Origin: Gammaproteobacteria bacterium
GTDB taxonomy: Bacteria; Pseudomonadota; Gammaproteobacteria; Enterobacterales; Alteromonadaceae
Direction of reading: 5' to 3'
NCBI GenBank assembly: GCA_017302255.1
Contig: JAFLDV010000031.1
Location: forward strand, 1 to 53,542
DNA length: 53,542 nucleotides
Part shown: in pieces, positions 46,818 to 53,542 of the stretch
Layout of the letters: each line of letters starts with the position of its first letter
How positions within the stretch are numbered: the first letter of the stretch is position 1
The notes under the pieces: generated by a model
Told to the model about the DNA's origin: nothing
The model's database searches: none
Seen by the model: the letters and a program-made list of their open reading frames with translations, nothing else
Program-made: the position numbers and the translations under genes

Positions 46818-47861
46818 TTAAACGTTTAAATCCACTTGCTGGACTAAACCCACTTCACCAGATTCTTTAAGGAAAATACCACTGCGGGCAATATGGGCTT
46901 GCAACTTGTCACTGTCGTATAAACCAAAGGAAGTGGAAACAGACATTGTCGAAATCGCCGCAACCCCCATTTGCGATAACGACTTTAACTGTTCACCTGG
47001 CTGCCAAACGCCAAGCTTTGACCAACTGGCATCATTTTCATCTATAAAACCATTTTGATCATCATCAAGTAGCGCAAGTTCTTGATGACCTTGATTAGTT
47101 GTGGGGCCAAACAGCTCAGATCCATTGTCAATTTGCTGATTTTGGTTACGGTCAAAGGTCAAATAATATTGAGAGGCTGCGAGCCCAGCCAATTGCTTGG
47201 TTTCGCCATTGGCGAAAAAATCAAAGGAATGAGTTTCCCCGGTATAGCGAAATGGCGTTTGGTCAAAACTTAGCACCAACGGATCTTTAGCGGGTTCGGT
47301 TTGTGAAATGCTCATCGACAACTGTTCAGATTGCATTTGCAAATCAAAGGACCAACTAAAAGCTCGACCATCCGCAAGTTCGACAGCACCGCTAAAATTC
47401 GCACTAACTTGCTGATAACGATAAGATAATTCAAATACAGTGATACCATTATTACTAGCTGCTGCTGGCGGGTTAGCTGGTGCAGTTTCTGGGGCCGCAA
47501 CTGGCGGTGAGGATGCCTGTTGCTGGGCTGTTTGCGCGTAAATTTTTTCAAGATCAGAGCCTTCAATCCATGATAGCAATTTCCCGGATGTCAGCTGTTC
47601 TAAGATCCGTTTGACTGCACCAACGCTCAACAATGCATTAAACTGTTGACTGTCTTCATTTTGTTCATCCGATGACGTAGACTCGGTGCTGGGTACTGCT
47701 ACTGTTGGTGGCGCAAAATTCGGTCGGCTGTTATTTGCCGGAGTCGGTTGCGCTGAATTTGCTACCGGGGTAGAAGCGCTTCTAGGGACTTCAAGCCGAG
47801 ATTTATGAGCGATGAGTTGCTCGGACGACGACAAATTTTGGTGGGCAGCGACGATATTCAT
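46818..47861 (-). CDS. EF-hand-like calcium-binding protein, function unknown
   Basis: 347 residues without a signal peptide or membrane helix. The N-terminal half is low-complexity (Pro, Ala, Ser, Thr and Gln-rich, about 20-150). A beta-rich middle (ELSYRYQQVSANFSGAVEL) precedes two EF-hand-like loops, FDRNQNQQIDNGSELFG and LDDDQNGFIDENDASW, which resemble those following calcium-rich regions in large exported adhesins and related proteins. The start at 47861 has GGAG seven bases upstream and an adjacent ATG one codon earlier. It is divergent from hopJ with 74 bases between. Confidence 0.82.
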   Translation of the reverse strand: MNIVAAHQNLSSSEQLIAHKSRLEVPRSASTPVANSAQPTPANNSRPNFAPPTVAVPSTESTSSDEQNEDSQQFNALLSVGAVKRILEQLTSGKLLSWIEGSDLEKIYAQTAQQQASSPPVAAPETAPANPPAAASNNGITVFELSYRYQQVSANFSGAVELADGRAFSWSFDLQMQSEQLSMSISQTEPAKDPLVLSFDQTPFRYTGETHSFDFFANGETKQLAGLAASQYYLTFDRNQNQQIDNGSELFGPTTNQGHQELALLDDDQNGFIDENDASWSKLGVWQPGEQLKSLSQMGVAAISTMSVSTSFGLYDSDKLQAHIARSGIFLKESGEVGLVQQVDLNV

Positions 47862-47935
47862 CATGGAACTCCAGTGTTTTCTGGTTTGCTGCATCTTTTA
47901 TCGACAGTGATTGATTAAACTTTAGGCGGATTTTT

Positions 47936-48283
47936 ATGTTAGAAGAGTTTTTCCTACAACTAAGTACAGATCCAGAGAGCATTACTTTTGAGCAAAGTAT
48001 TGAATTAATTGACACATTATATGATTTCACCCCAACAGCATTTAAAAATGGTGAAGTAGAAAATTCGGCAGGTGAAAACAACGGGTCTTGTAAAATACTG
48101 GCTTTTGCAGCCTTGCACCAGTTGTCAGAACCGCAAACCTTGCAGCTGTTTGGTGATTATTATCGACTTGAAGTGATGCCTGATATCAAAGGTCATAACC
48201 ACGCCAACATTCGCAATTTTATGCGTACTGGTTGGGATGGTATCAGTTTTAGTCAGCAACCGCTGCAAGGCAAGGCTCAATAA
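47936..48283 (+). CDS. HopJ type III effector family protein
   Basis: 115 residues of the HopJ family (named after Pseudomonas syringae HopJ but common in non-pathogens without type III secretion). Typical pieces are FEQSIELIDTLYDFTPTAFKNGE, AGENNGSCKILAFA and DYYRLEVMPDIKGHNHANIRNFM. It is predicted to be cytoplasmic and its role is unknown. AGGCGGA lies 5 bases before the ATG. No secretion genes are seen here. Confidence 0.92.
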   Translation: MLEEFFLQLSTDPESITFEQSIELIDTLYDFTPTAFKNGEVENSAGENNGSCKILAFAALHQLSEPQTLQLFGDYYRLEVMPDIKGHNHANIRNFMRTGWDGISFSQQPLQGKAQ

Positions 48284-48398
48284 GTCTGGTTGTTAAGAGT
48301 TAAAAGCCTGTGCAACTGAGCTTCAAGCTTGGTTGAAGTGGGAAAGGGATGAATTTCATAGTGAAGTTCACCTTGGCAAAAACTGATGGATTAGTGCT

Positions 48399-48432
48399 GA
48401 GCTTCTAATGCCCTAAGCAGGGCGTTAAGCTC
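48399..48432 (-). terminator. Two-part hairpin between hopJ and the receiver gene
   Basis: GAGCTT (48399-48404) pairs with AAGCTC (48427-48432), and inside it GCCCT pairs with AGGGC, separated by short internal loops. No T-tract follows on either strand. It lies 10 bases after the minus-strand stop and 116 bases after the hopJ stop. It may be a weak terminator or RNA-end structure. Confidence 0.4.
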
Positions 48433-48441
48433 ATTAATCAC

Positions 48442-48846
48442 TCAAACTGTTTTTGCCAATGGCTGAGCGACGGTGCGTTTAGTGCACTTCACCAATACTG
48501 ATTCTATTTTTTTTGCTGAGAACGGCTTAGCAATAAAACCACAAGCACCTGCTAGAATACTTTGCTGCACATTTTCCACCGTACTATGTGCGGTCATAAT
48601 GACTACATTGGCTTGCGGATTAATTTCTTTGAGCTGACGCAGTAAAGATTTGCCATCACAGTCAGGCAATTCGATATCGAGAAAAACAACATCTTGTTGT
48701 TGGGCATTGTAGCTGTTAATACCCAAAGTGCCGTTAGCTGCTTCACTTACCTTGTTGATGCCAAGTAACATTAAGGTTTGGCGCAGGTACTCTCTGACCG
48801 ACGAGACGTCATCAATAATTAATACTGAACAATCGGATACTTTCAT
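48442..48846 (-). CDS. Stand-alone CheY-like response regulator
   Basis: A 134-residue single receiver domain with all phosphotransfer residues: acidic pair IDD (11-13), phospho-acceptor Asp57 (VVFLDIELPD), Thr in MTAHST and Lys in AKPFS. A short tail has no output domain, so it works by protein contact, like CheY. Partners may be the kinase and CheC-like phosphatase encoded 3-5 kb away. A candidate promoter lies at 48929-48957. Confidence 0.93.
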   Translation of the reverse strand: MKVSDCSVLIIDDVSSVREYLRQTLMLLGINKVSEAANGTLGINSYNAQQQDVVFLDIELPDCDGKSLLRQLKEINPQANVVIMTAHSTVENVQQSILAGACGFIAKPFSAKKIESVLVKCTKRTVAQPLAKTV

Positions 48847-48928
48847 TGCTAACTTCCTTTGTTTGCTGCAGCACGTGCTCCACGCTATTAAGTTGTAGTC
48901 CTTAGATGGCGATGGCGCAAGGCGAGTT

Positions 48929-48957
48929 CCTATAATTGCATTTTTTTATGTTAACAA
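48929..48957 (-). promoter_or_regulatory. Candidate promoter of the receiver gene
   Basis: On the minus strand TTGTTA (48952-48957) and TATAGG (48929-48934) are 17 bases apart in an AT-rich context. This would give a leader of about 75 bases before the 48846 start. Confidence 0.45.
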
Positions 48958-48974
48958 ATCTGCTGAAATTTCGA

Positions 48975-49042
48975 CACTATTTTCTGCATAGAGCAAATAG
49001 TGGCGAAGCTGGCGGTCATTTTTGTGCTGTATTTTTCAGCAC
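48975..49042. repeat. Two short inverted repeats in the gap before tRNA-Trp
   Basis: CACTATTT (48975-48982) pairs with AAATAGTG (48995-49002), and GTGCTG (49024-49029) with CAGCAC (49037-49042). Neither has a proper T-tract. Otherwise the 317-base stretch 48847-49163 holds only the two candidate promoters listed here and no gene. Confidence 0.35.
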
Positions 49043-49120
49043 TTATTCGATAGTCTGGGTTGAAATTTAATCGCAATGAGTGATTTGTGTGCAATTGGCT
49101 GAATTCTCCAAGATTTTTGC

Positions 49121-49148
49121 TTTACCTTTGGCGCTGCATTTGTATAAT
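49121..49148 (+). promoter_or_regulatory. Promoter of tRNA-Trp
   Basis: TTTACC (49121-49126) and a perfect TATAAT (49143-49148) are 16 bases apart. Transcription would begin near 49155, a few bases before the tRNA. Confidence 0.65.
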
Positions 49149-49163
49149 GACGACTCCAACGCT

Positions 49164-49240
49164 AGGGGCATAGTTCCAATTGGTAGAACAGCGGTCTCCA
49201 AAACCGAAGGTTGGGGGTTCGATTCCCTCTGCCCCTGCCA
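49164..49240 (+). tRNA. tRNA-Trp (anticodon CCA)
   Basis: A complete cloverleaf with acceptor arms AGGGGCA and TGCCCCT, anticodon stem CGGTC/ACCG with loop CTCCAAA (anticodon CCA), T-arm GGGGGTTCGATTCCCTC and an encoded 3' GCCA. It resembles E. coli tRNA-Trp closely, with one extra base in the D-loop. It is followed directly by holD, so the two are likely co-transcribed and separated by tRNA 3'-end processing. Confidence 0.97.
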
Positions 49241-49266
49241 CTTCTTCTGAGATGACGAATTCAAAG

Positions 49267-49737
49267 ATGAATAAGTTGACTCACATTCAGCAACAATTTT
49301 TGCAGTCACTGAATATTCAGACCTTGCAACCAAGGCCAGAGTTATTTAGCTCGCAAAATGTTGCAGATAGTTCCGAACTAACCCAAGTGACCACGATATC
49401 CAGCAACCCGTTAGAGTTGTTGCGCAGCGAACAATCATTACCAAAACAAGAAAAAATCGCTGCAGATGAGTCGCAGTTGCAAGTTGCAATTGAGCAAAGC
49501 TTGATTTTAGCGAAGGCTCAGGTGAGTTCTGAGCAGCTGTTGCAAGATATCCAACAAGCATTTCCTGATGGTATCAATCTAACTATCTGGCAAGATCCGC
49601 AGTTGCATCATGAGTTCATGCTAACTGATGACAAGTTTTTCATTAGAGATTTGCAGGTTTTGCGGCAAATTCAGGTTAAACGGCAGTTGTGGAATTGGTT
49701 GGCCAAGCATTTTGACCATACTCATTCCTCACTTTAA
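49267..49737 (+). CDS. holD: DNA polymerase III subunit psi
   Basis: Bridges the clamp loader to chi and SSB. Identification rests mainly on position before rimI (as holD-rimI in E. coli), the 156-residue length and the N-terminal chi-binding-type helix MNKLTHIQQQFLQSLNIQTLQ. Sequence similarity of psi proteins is low. A 90-residue C-terminal domain follows a Ser/Gln-rich linker. ATG codons at 49267 and 49252 are both possible and neither has a good ribosome binding site; the frame also stays open into the tRNA, which is not coding. Confidence 0.78.
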   Translation: MNKLTHIQQQFLQSLNIQTLQPRPELFSSQNVADSSELTQVTTISSNPLELLRSEQSLPKQEKIAADESQLQVAIEQSLILAKAQVSSEQLLQDIQQAFPDGINLTIWQDPQLHHEFMLTDDKFFIRDLQVLRQIQVKRQLWNWLAKHFDHTHSSL

Positions 49738-49761
49738 GCTTTTATTGAAGATTCAATTATC

Positions 49762-50217
49762 ATGATCCCATGGACCATTCGACCTGCAGAACTGGCTGAT
49801 GCCGCCGACATGCTGTTAATTGAGCAGCAAGTGGCCAGTTATCCTTGGACCTTGTCGCTTTATCAAAGTTGTTTTTCTGAACGTTATTTCAATTTTGTGA
49901 TTGAAGTTGAAGGGATTATCGCTGGTTTTTATATTGGTGAGTTTGTCGCACAAGAGGCCAGTTTATTTAATATTGTGGTCAGCGCAAATCAGCAAGGGCA
50001 GGGCTTAGGCCGGGTTTTACTTGAGCACTTCATTGCGCAAGCTGACGCTAAGTTAGCTCTAGAATGTTGGTTAGAAGTTCGAGCGTCTAATTCGAGTGCA
50101 ATTGCACTTTATCAAAGCGCAGGTTTTCACCAAACTGGACTGCGGCGCAATTACTACCCGACGCCATCGGGTAATGAAGATGCGATTTTAATGGGATTGC
50201 CGTTACGAATGGGCTAG
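49762..50217 (+). CDS. rimI: Ribosomal protein bS18 alanine N-acetyltransferase
   Basis: A GNAT acetyltransferase of 151 residues that acetylates the N-terminal Ala of S18. The acetyl-CoA motif is visible as ANQQGQGLGRVLLEHF, preceded by LFNIVVS. The C-terminal half has LEVRASNSSAIALYQSAGF and RRNYYP, as in RimI. It follows holD by 24 bases in the same direction. Confidence 0.95.
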   Translation: MIPWTIRPAELADAADMLLIEQQVASYPWTLSLYQSCFSERYFNFVIEVEGIIAGFYIGEFVAQEASLFNIVVSANQQGQGLGRVLLEHFIAQADAKLALECWLEVRASNSSAIALYQSAGFHQTGLRRNYYPTPSGNEDAILMGLPLRMG

Positions 50218-50230
50218 TTTCAGCGCCGCT

Positions 50231-51583
50231 CTATTCCGGATCCAATGCCATAAATTTATCAAGATCAGCCTGAGTCAGCCATTCTTTGGTCGCTAGTTGT
50301 TCCGGCGACCATGCAAAAACGCGCAGCGGGTTTTTGCTATCGCGCGCCATACTATGTAATTGATTCACACTATTTGCAGTGAGTTGGTGGCCAGCCGTCA
50401 GCACTATTTGCTTAGATTCATCATACAACGGCAGTGACAGCACCATGCCAGGACGCAGCTCTTTTAGTGGCGTTGGTGTTTGGCTGCCGGTGAATGCAAC
50501 ATGGTCAAACATTACCAGTTTTTGTAATGCCCGCAATACTTCAGGGCAATAGAGAATTCTTATCTGCTTTTTCATCAGCTGCAGCACATCGCCAGGTTGC
50601 AGTTTGTCTGCCGCCAAACGTTGCGTTAAATGACCCCAATAGTCACGAGCGACCGATAAAATGCGAGCACCGATTGGAATATTGTTTGCCATCAAATGTG
50701 CAGGAGTACCACTGCCTTTGTATTCTTCATATTGATGATAAATGATGTCGGAAACACTCTTCAGATGACGAGCTGGAGCCAGTAAATCTCTGGCTATCAC
50801 CGGATGATTAAGGTAGGCTTTTTTATCAGGGGCAGACATTTTGTAGAATGGCTTCGCATAAATCTCGTGAGCCAATCCCGTCAAACCAAGCTCAGAAAGT
50901 TGAGCCGCTAGTCCGATGGTTTCTATTTCTGAGCGCGAGAGAGCAAGTTTTTGCGCTAGCTGAGTCGCTAATTCACTTAGATTTTTCGCAAATCCCGCAC
51001 TAATTTGTGGATCCTGACAGGTCATTTGGAACAACACGTTCATAGTTGCACCTTGCTCTTGTCGAAGTTGCAGCAAGGTTTGACGCAATTGATCTGTGCG
51101 TTGGTTAACTTTTTCCTCGAGCTGTTGATTGATAGCTCGGAGTTGTTTGTTGGCCATCGCCAATTGTTGAGTGAGCAACCGATTTTGTTTCTGTAATCTA
51201 GTTTGCTCCAATCCATCGCGGATCAGGGTTTTTAATTCATCGTTGTTCCATGGCTTTTGCATGTAACGATTGATTTTTCCAAGATTGACCGCTGCCACCG
51301 CTGATGACATATCAGCATAACCTGTAAGGATAATCCGGTAAGTGATTGGGTATTTATTGGCTACTTGTTCCATCAACTCTGCGCCGTTGATCCCCGGCAT
51401 GCGCATATCTGAAAGTACTAAGTCGACTTGATTGTTGGCTAATAAAGTCAAAGCTTCTTCGCCGGAGTTGGCAAGTAACAGCTTGTAGCTAGGGTCTTGG
51501 AGTAAACGTTGCAAAGACTTCAGGATATTCGCTTCATCATCGACGCATAAGACCGTCATCGGTGCTTTGGTAACTTCAGACAT
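50231..51583 (-). CDS. Response regulator with degenerate HD-GYP-like output domain
   Basis: 450 residues. An N-terminal receiver (about 9-125) has Asp15/Asp16, phospho-acceptor Asp59 (VLSDMRMPG) and YMQKPWNNDEL. A coiled coil (about 128-175) leads to a region with the HD-GYP scaffold (about 190-370). The metal-binding HD is replaced by SELGLT, the HHE/GYP stretch reads YHQYEEYKGSGTP and the DxYDALT-type segment reads RDYWGHLT. c-di-GMP hydrolysis is therefore unlikely, and a binding or scaffold role is more plausible. It is the last gene of a minus-strand set of phosphatase, kinase and regulator, 61 bases after the kinase. Confidence 0.9.
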   Translation of the reverse strand: MSEVTKAPMTVLCVDDEANILKSLQRLLQDPSYKLLLANSGEEALTLLANNQVDLVLSDMRMPGINGAELMEQVANKYPITYRIILTGYADMSSAVAAVNLGKINRYMQKPWNNDELKTLIRDGLEQTRLQKQNRLLTQQLAMANKQLRAINQQLEEKVNQRTDQLRQTLLQLRQEQGATMNVLFQMTCQDPQISAGFAKNLSELATQLAQKLALSRSEIETIGLAAQLSELGLTGLAHEIYAKPFYKMSAPDKKAYLNHPVIARDLLAPARHLKSVSDIIYHQYEEYKGSGTPAHLMANNIPIGARILSVARDYWGHLTQRLAADKLQPGDVLQLMKKQIRILYCPEVLRALQKLVMFDHVAFTGSQTPTPLKELRPGMVLSLPLYDESKQIVLTAGHQLTANSVNQLHSMARDSKNPLRVFAWSPEQLATKEWLTQADLDKFMALDPE

Positions 51584-51644
51584 TCAATTTCCTCAGCAAT
51601 CGGTATGGATGTTCGGTTGAGTAAAAAATTCGCTACAGTTCATG

Positions 51645-52967
51645 CTATACCAAATCAGTTCTGACTGAATTTTCAGCATCTGTCAACATTTCCGGTGTCA
51701 GCAATGGTAGGTGCAGCGTAAAGCATGTGCCTTTCCCTATTTCGCTAGTGACCTTAATCTGTCCCTGATGCCGGTGAATGATGCTGTAGGACAATGACAA
51801 GCCAAGACCAGTGCCTTTGCCGACCGGTTTAGTCGTAAAGAACGGCTCGAAGATCCGTTTTAGATGCTCAGGAGCAATGCCACTGCCGCTATCTTGAACT
51901 TTAATTTCTAGGGCATTATCCACTTCACGAACACTTACTTCGATTTTACCAAAGGTTTCAATGGCCTGCGCAGCGTTGACTAGCAAATTCATAAACACTT
52001 GGTTGAGTTGCATCGGTTGACAATAGATATGCGGTAAATCTGGTGCATAATGCCGAACTACTTCCGCTTTATACTTAAGCTCGTTGCTTAAAATGCGTAA
52101 TGTACTTTCAATACCTTGTGTGATGTCGGCTTCTTGCCAATCGGTACTGTCGACATGCGAGAATTCTTTTAAACTTTTTACTATCGCCATCACGCGATCT
52201 GCACCTTCCAGCGATTCTGCAACAAGTTCCGGGCAATCAGACAGTACCATCTCTAATTGATTGCGTTGTACATAGTCCGCTTTCATCGCATGCAAGGTGT
52301 TTTGCGGCACCTTGTCGATTATTTTTCCAAGCAAATCAATATATTTGCCCATTTTTTGCAAGTATTCCTGCAATGTTTGTAAGTTGGAAAAAATGAAGCC
52401 TACAGGGTTATTAATTTCATGGGCAACGCCGGCGGCAAGTTGACCAATGGCAGCCATTTTTTCTGACTGTAGTAGTTGATTCTGCGCTTCTTCTAATCTT
52501 TGAATTAATTGTTGCTGTTGCGCTTTTTCTTCTTCAAGTTTAAGGGTTAATCTTGTGAGTTCTTGGTGATAGCTGGCGGTTACCGTCATATCATGAACGG
52601 TAATACATGCGCAGCTAACTTGTTGTTCATCGTCAAAAATCGGATAAATTTCAACGTTTTGAAACATTTGGCACTCTTCGCCGGTAATTGGCCTGCTGCT
52701 TTTAAACTGAAAAACAACGGGCCTTTGTTCCCAATAAGAGTAACTGGCGTTTTTAAGCACAAAGACACTTTGTAATTTCCGCTTTAAAAACGCCGCTTGC
52801 TCTGGAAACAGCGTGAGGATTGATTTGCCTTGAACTTCCCCTGATTGTAGTTGCAGCCGATCCGCAAAAAAGTTATTCCAAAAAACGATATTAAGGTCAG
52901 GATCGACAATACATGCACCAATAGACAATTGAGTCACTACATGTTCAAACAGATGGTGTTGGTTCAT
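51645..52967 (-). CDS. PAS-domain sensor histidine kinase
   Basis: A 440-residue soluble kinase with no membrane segment. An N-terminal PAS domain (about 1-125) precedes a coiled coil, then a HisKA region with the H-box [11 protein letters not shown]. An HATPase domain follows with NAAQA (N box), [22 protein letters not shown] and [11 protein letters not shown] (G boxes). The signal is probably cytoplasmic (redox, ligand or partner protein). It is placed between a CheC-like phosphatase gene and a response regulator gene, all on the minus strand, so the regulator at 50231-51583 is the likely phosphoacceptor. Confidence 0.93.
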   Translation of the reverse strand: MNQHHLFEHVVTQLSIGACIVDPDLNIVFWNNFFADRLQLQSGEVQGKSILTLFPEQAAFLKRKLQSVFVLKNASYSYWEQRPVVFQFKSSRPITGEECQMFQNVEIYPIFDDEQQVSCACITVHDMTVTASYHQELTRLTLKLEEEKAQQQQLIQRLEEAQNQLLQSEKMAAIGQLAAGVAHEINNPVGFIFSNLQTLQEYLQKMGKYIDLLGKIIDKVPQNTLHAMKADYVQRNQLEMVLSDCPELVAESLEGADRVMAIVKSLKEFSHVDSTDWQEADITQGIESTLRILSNELKYKAEVVRHYAPDLPHIYCQPMQLNQVFMNLLVNAAQAIETFGKIEVSVREVDNALEIKVQDSGSGIAPEHLKRIFEPFFTTKPVGKGTGLGLSLSYSIIHRHQGQIKVTSEIGKGTCFTLHLPLLTPEMLTDAENSVRTDLV

Positions 52968-52999
52968 GAGATCCCCTTACTGCCTGCCGATGGCAACCG

Positions 53000-53542
53000 T
53001 TAATTCAATAAAGTGTCCAATCGAGACTTCAGCACTAAAATTGATTCTTCATCGAGACAAATCACGACTCGTGAATTAAAACTCGCATTTTCGATGCTAA
53101 AACATATTTCAAGTGTCAATGAATGTTGCCAGTTATAATCGGGTCTAGGCTGAAATTGCGGGTTAAATAGTGCTGGCGCGGCAAGATGTAAGCGCGTAGA
53201 CATTTGTTCAACCATACCCTTGAGGCAAGCGCCTGCCAAAATATTGGTTAGTTCCAGCACTAATTCATCGTAACTATTCGCGGTCATTGGCTGATCGTAT
53301 TGCATACTTTCACCAAGTTGCGCGCAGCCTTCTTGGCTAATGATCGAAATGACTTCCCCTCGTAAATCGCCCATAAACGACTGACGCGCAAAGTAGTGCG
53401 GAGTCTCTGGACTATATAAATTGTGCAACCCTTCCGGCGTGGTCATGGTTATTTTGGGGATGGACAAAATTACTCGGATATCAATCAACTGAGCCAAAGC
53501 GTTGGCGGCTTGTCCCATTGAGATATTCATCACTTCTTGCAG
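53000..53542 (-). CDS. CheC-like phosphatase, 5' end cut by window
   Basis: A CheC/CheX-type protein that would dephosphorylate a receiver. Reading past 53533 to the window edge gives LQEVMNISMGQAANALAQL, so the gene starts upstream of 53542 and the apparent ATG at 53533 is internal. Two ExxN phosphatase helices are seen, EVMNISMGQAANAL and ELTNILAGACLKGM, as in CheC, both with Glu and Asn kept. Lying just before the kinase and regulator genes, it could reset either the receiver at 50231-51583 or the stand-alone receiver at 48442-48846. Confidence 0.85.
   Translation of the reverse strand: MQEVMNISMGQAANALAQLIDIRVILSIPKITMTTPEGLHNLYSPETPHYFARQSFMGDLRGEVISIISQEGCAQLGESMQYDQPMTANSYDELVLELTNILAGACLKGMVEQMSTRLHLAAPALFNPQFQPRPDYNWQHSLTLEICFSIENASFNSRVVICLDEESILVLKSRLDTLLN

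Noticed and set aside
47936-48283. HopJ as evidence for a type III secretion system
   Set aside because: The family is widespread in non-pathogens and no secretion genes are present in this window.
49067-49333. A minus-strand frame and a plus-strand frame spanning the tRNA-Trp gene
   Set aside because: They overlap a complete tRNA and read across a promoter; no protein family is recognised. Only the part from 49267 on the plus strand is kept, as holD.
53000-53533. Complete CheC-like gene starting at 53533
   Set aside because: The frame stays open to the window edge and its conserved N-terminal motif extends past that ATG, so it is partial.

Overview
The window looks like a chromosome segment of a free-living Gammaproteobacterium of the Alteromonadales type (Rheinheimera, Arsukibacterium or Alishewanella-like). 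This rests on protein resemblance, moderate base composition and gene order: the core blocks match Escherichia coli gene order, but the accessory genes (Lon-like AAA protease, DUF2959, HopJ, propeller-GGDEF-EAL, CheC with response regulators) are typical of marine or aquatic relatives. Species is inference. No phage, insertion sequence, CRISPR array or rRNA gene was seen; there is one tRNA.

Region 1 (1-4600, + strand) is truB-rpsO-pnp-nlpI: rRNA/tRNA modification, ribosome, RNA decay and an envelope lipoprotein. A lipoprotein with a metzincin/M64-like zinc motif overlaps the end of nlpI, and a PilZ gene converges on it.

Region 2 (6200-19600, - strand) is a long conserved block read from leuS to lipA: leuS-lptE-holA-nadD-rsfS-rlmH-mrdA-rodA-rlpA-dacA-ybeD-lipB-lipA. 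It covers translation, LPS transport, the replication clamp loader, NAD synthesis, rod-shape peptidoglycan synthesis and lipoylation. Tight overlaps suggest a few long transcripts.

Region 3 (19700-28750) is an accessory stretch between leuS and lnt. It holds a YbeL-type zinc ribbon, then a compact + strand cluster of Lon-like protease, DUF2959 lipoprotein, membrane-anchored metzincin-like protein and mini-DUF350 membrane protein. After these come a LacI-type regulator with an unrecognised follower, a small unrecognised protein, cytochrome b561, a solute-binding protein and a glycine-zipper protein.

Region 4 (28900-34430, - strand) is the conserved miaB-ybeZ-ybeY-corC-lnt block. Region 5 (34600-48300) is mixed: a small PstS-like protein with an outer-membrane barrel, a DMT permease, a 1489-residue propeller-PAS-GGDEF-EAL protein, a CbiB-like protein next to mtnN, pirin, an alkylation-repair pair (Ada-AlkA fusion plus Ogt), an EF-hand-like protein and HopJ.

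Region 6 (48400-53542) carries a stand-alone receiver, tRNA-Trp followed by holD-rimI, and a - strand signalling set of CheC-like phosphatase (cut by the window end), PAS histidine kinase and receiver-HD-GYP-like protein. Its HD-GYP domain has lost the expected metal ligands.

The best candidates for something undescribed are the Lon/DUF2959/metzincin/DUF350 cluster and the nlpI-metzincin pair. Both couple envelope proteins to predicted zinc proteases with the same HExxHxxGxxD signature.
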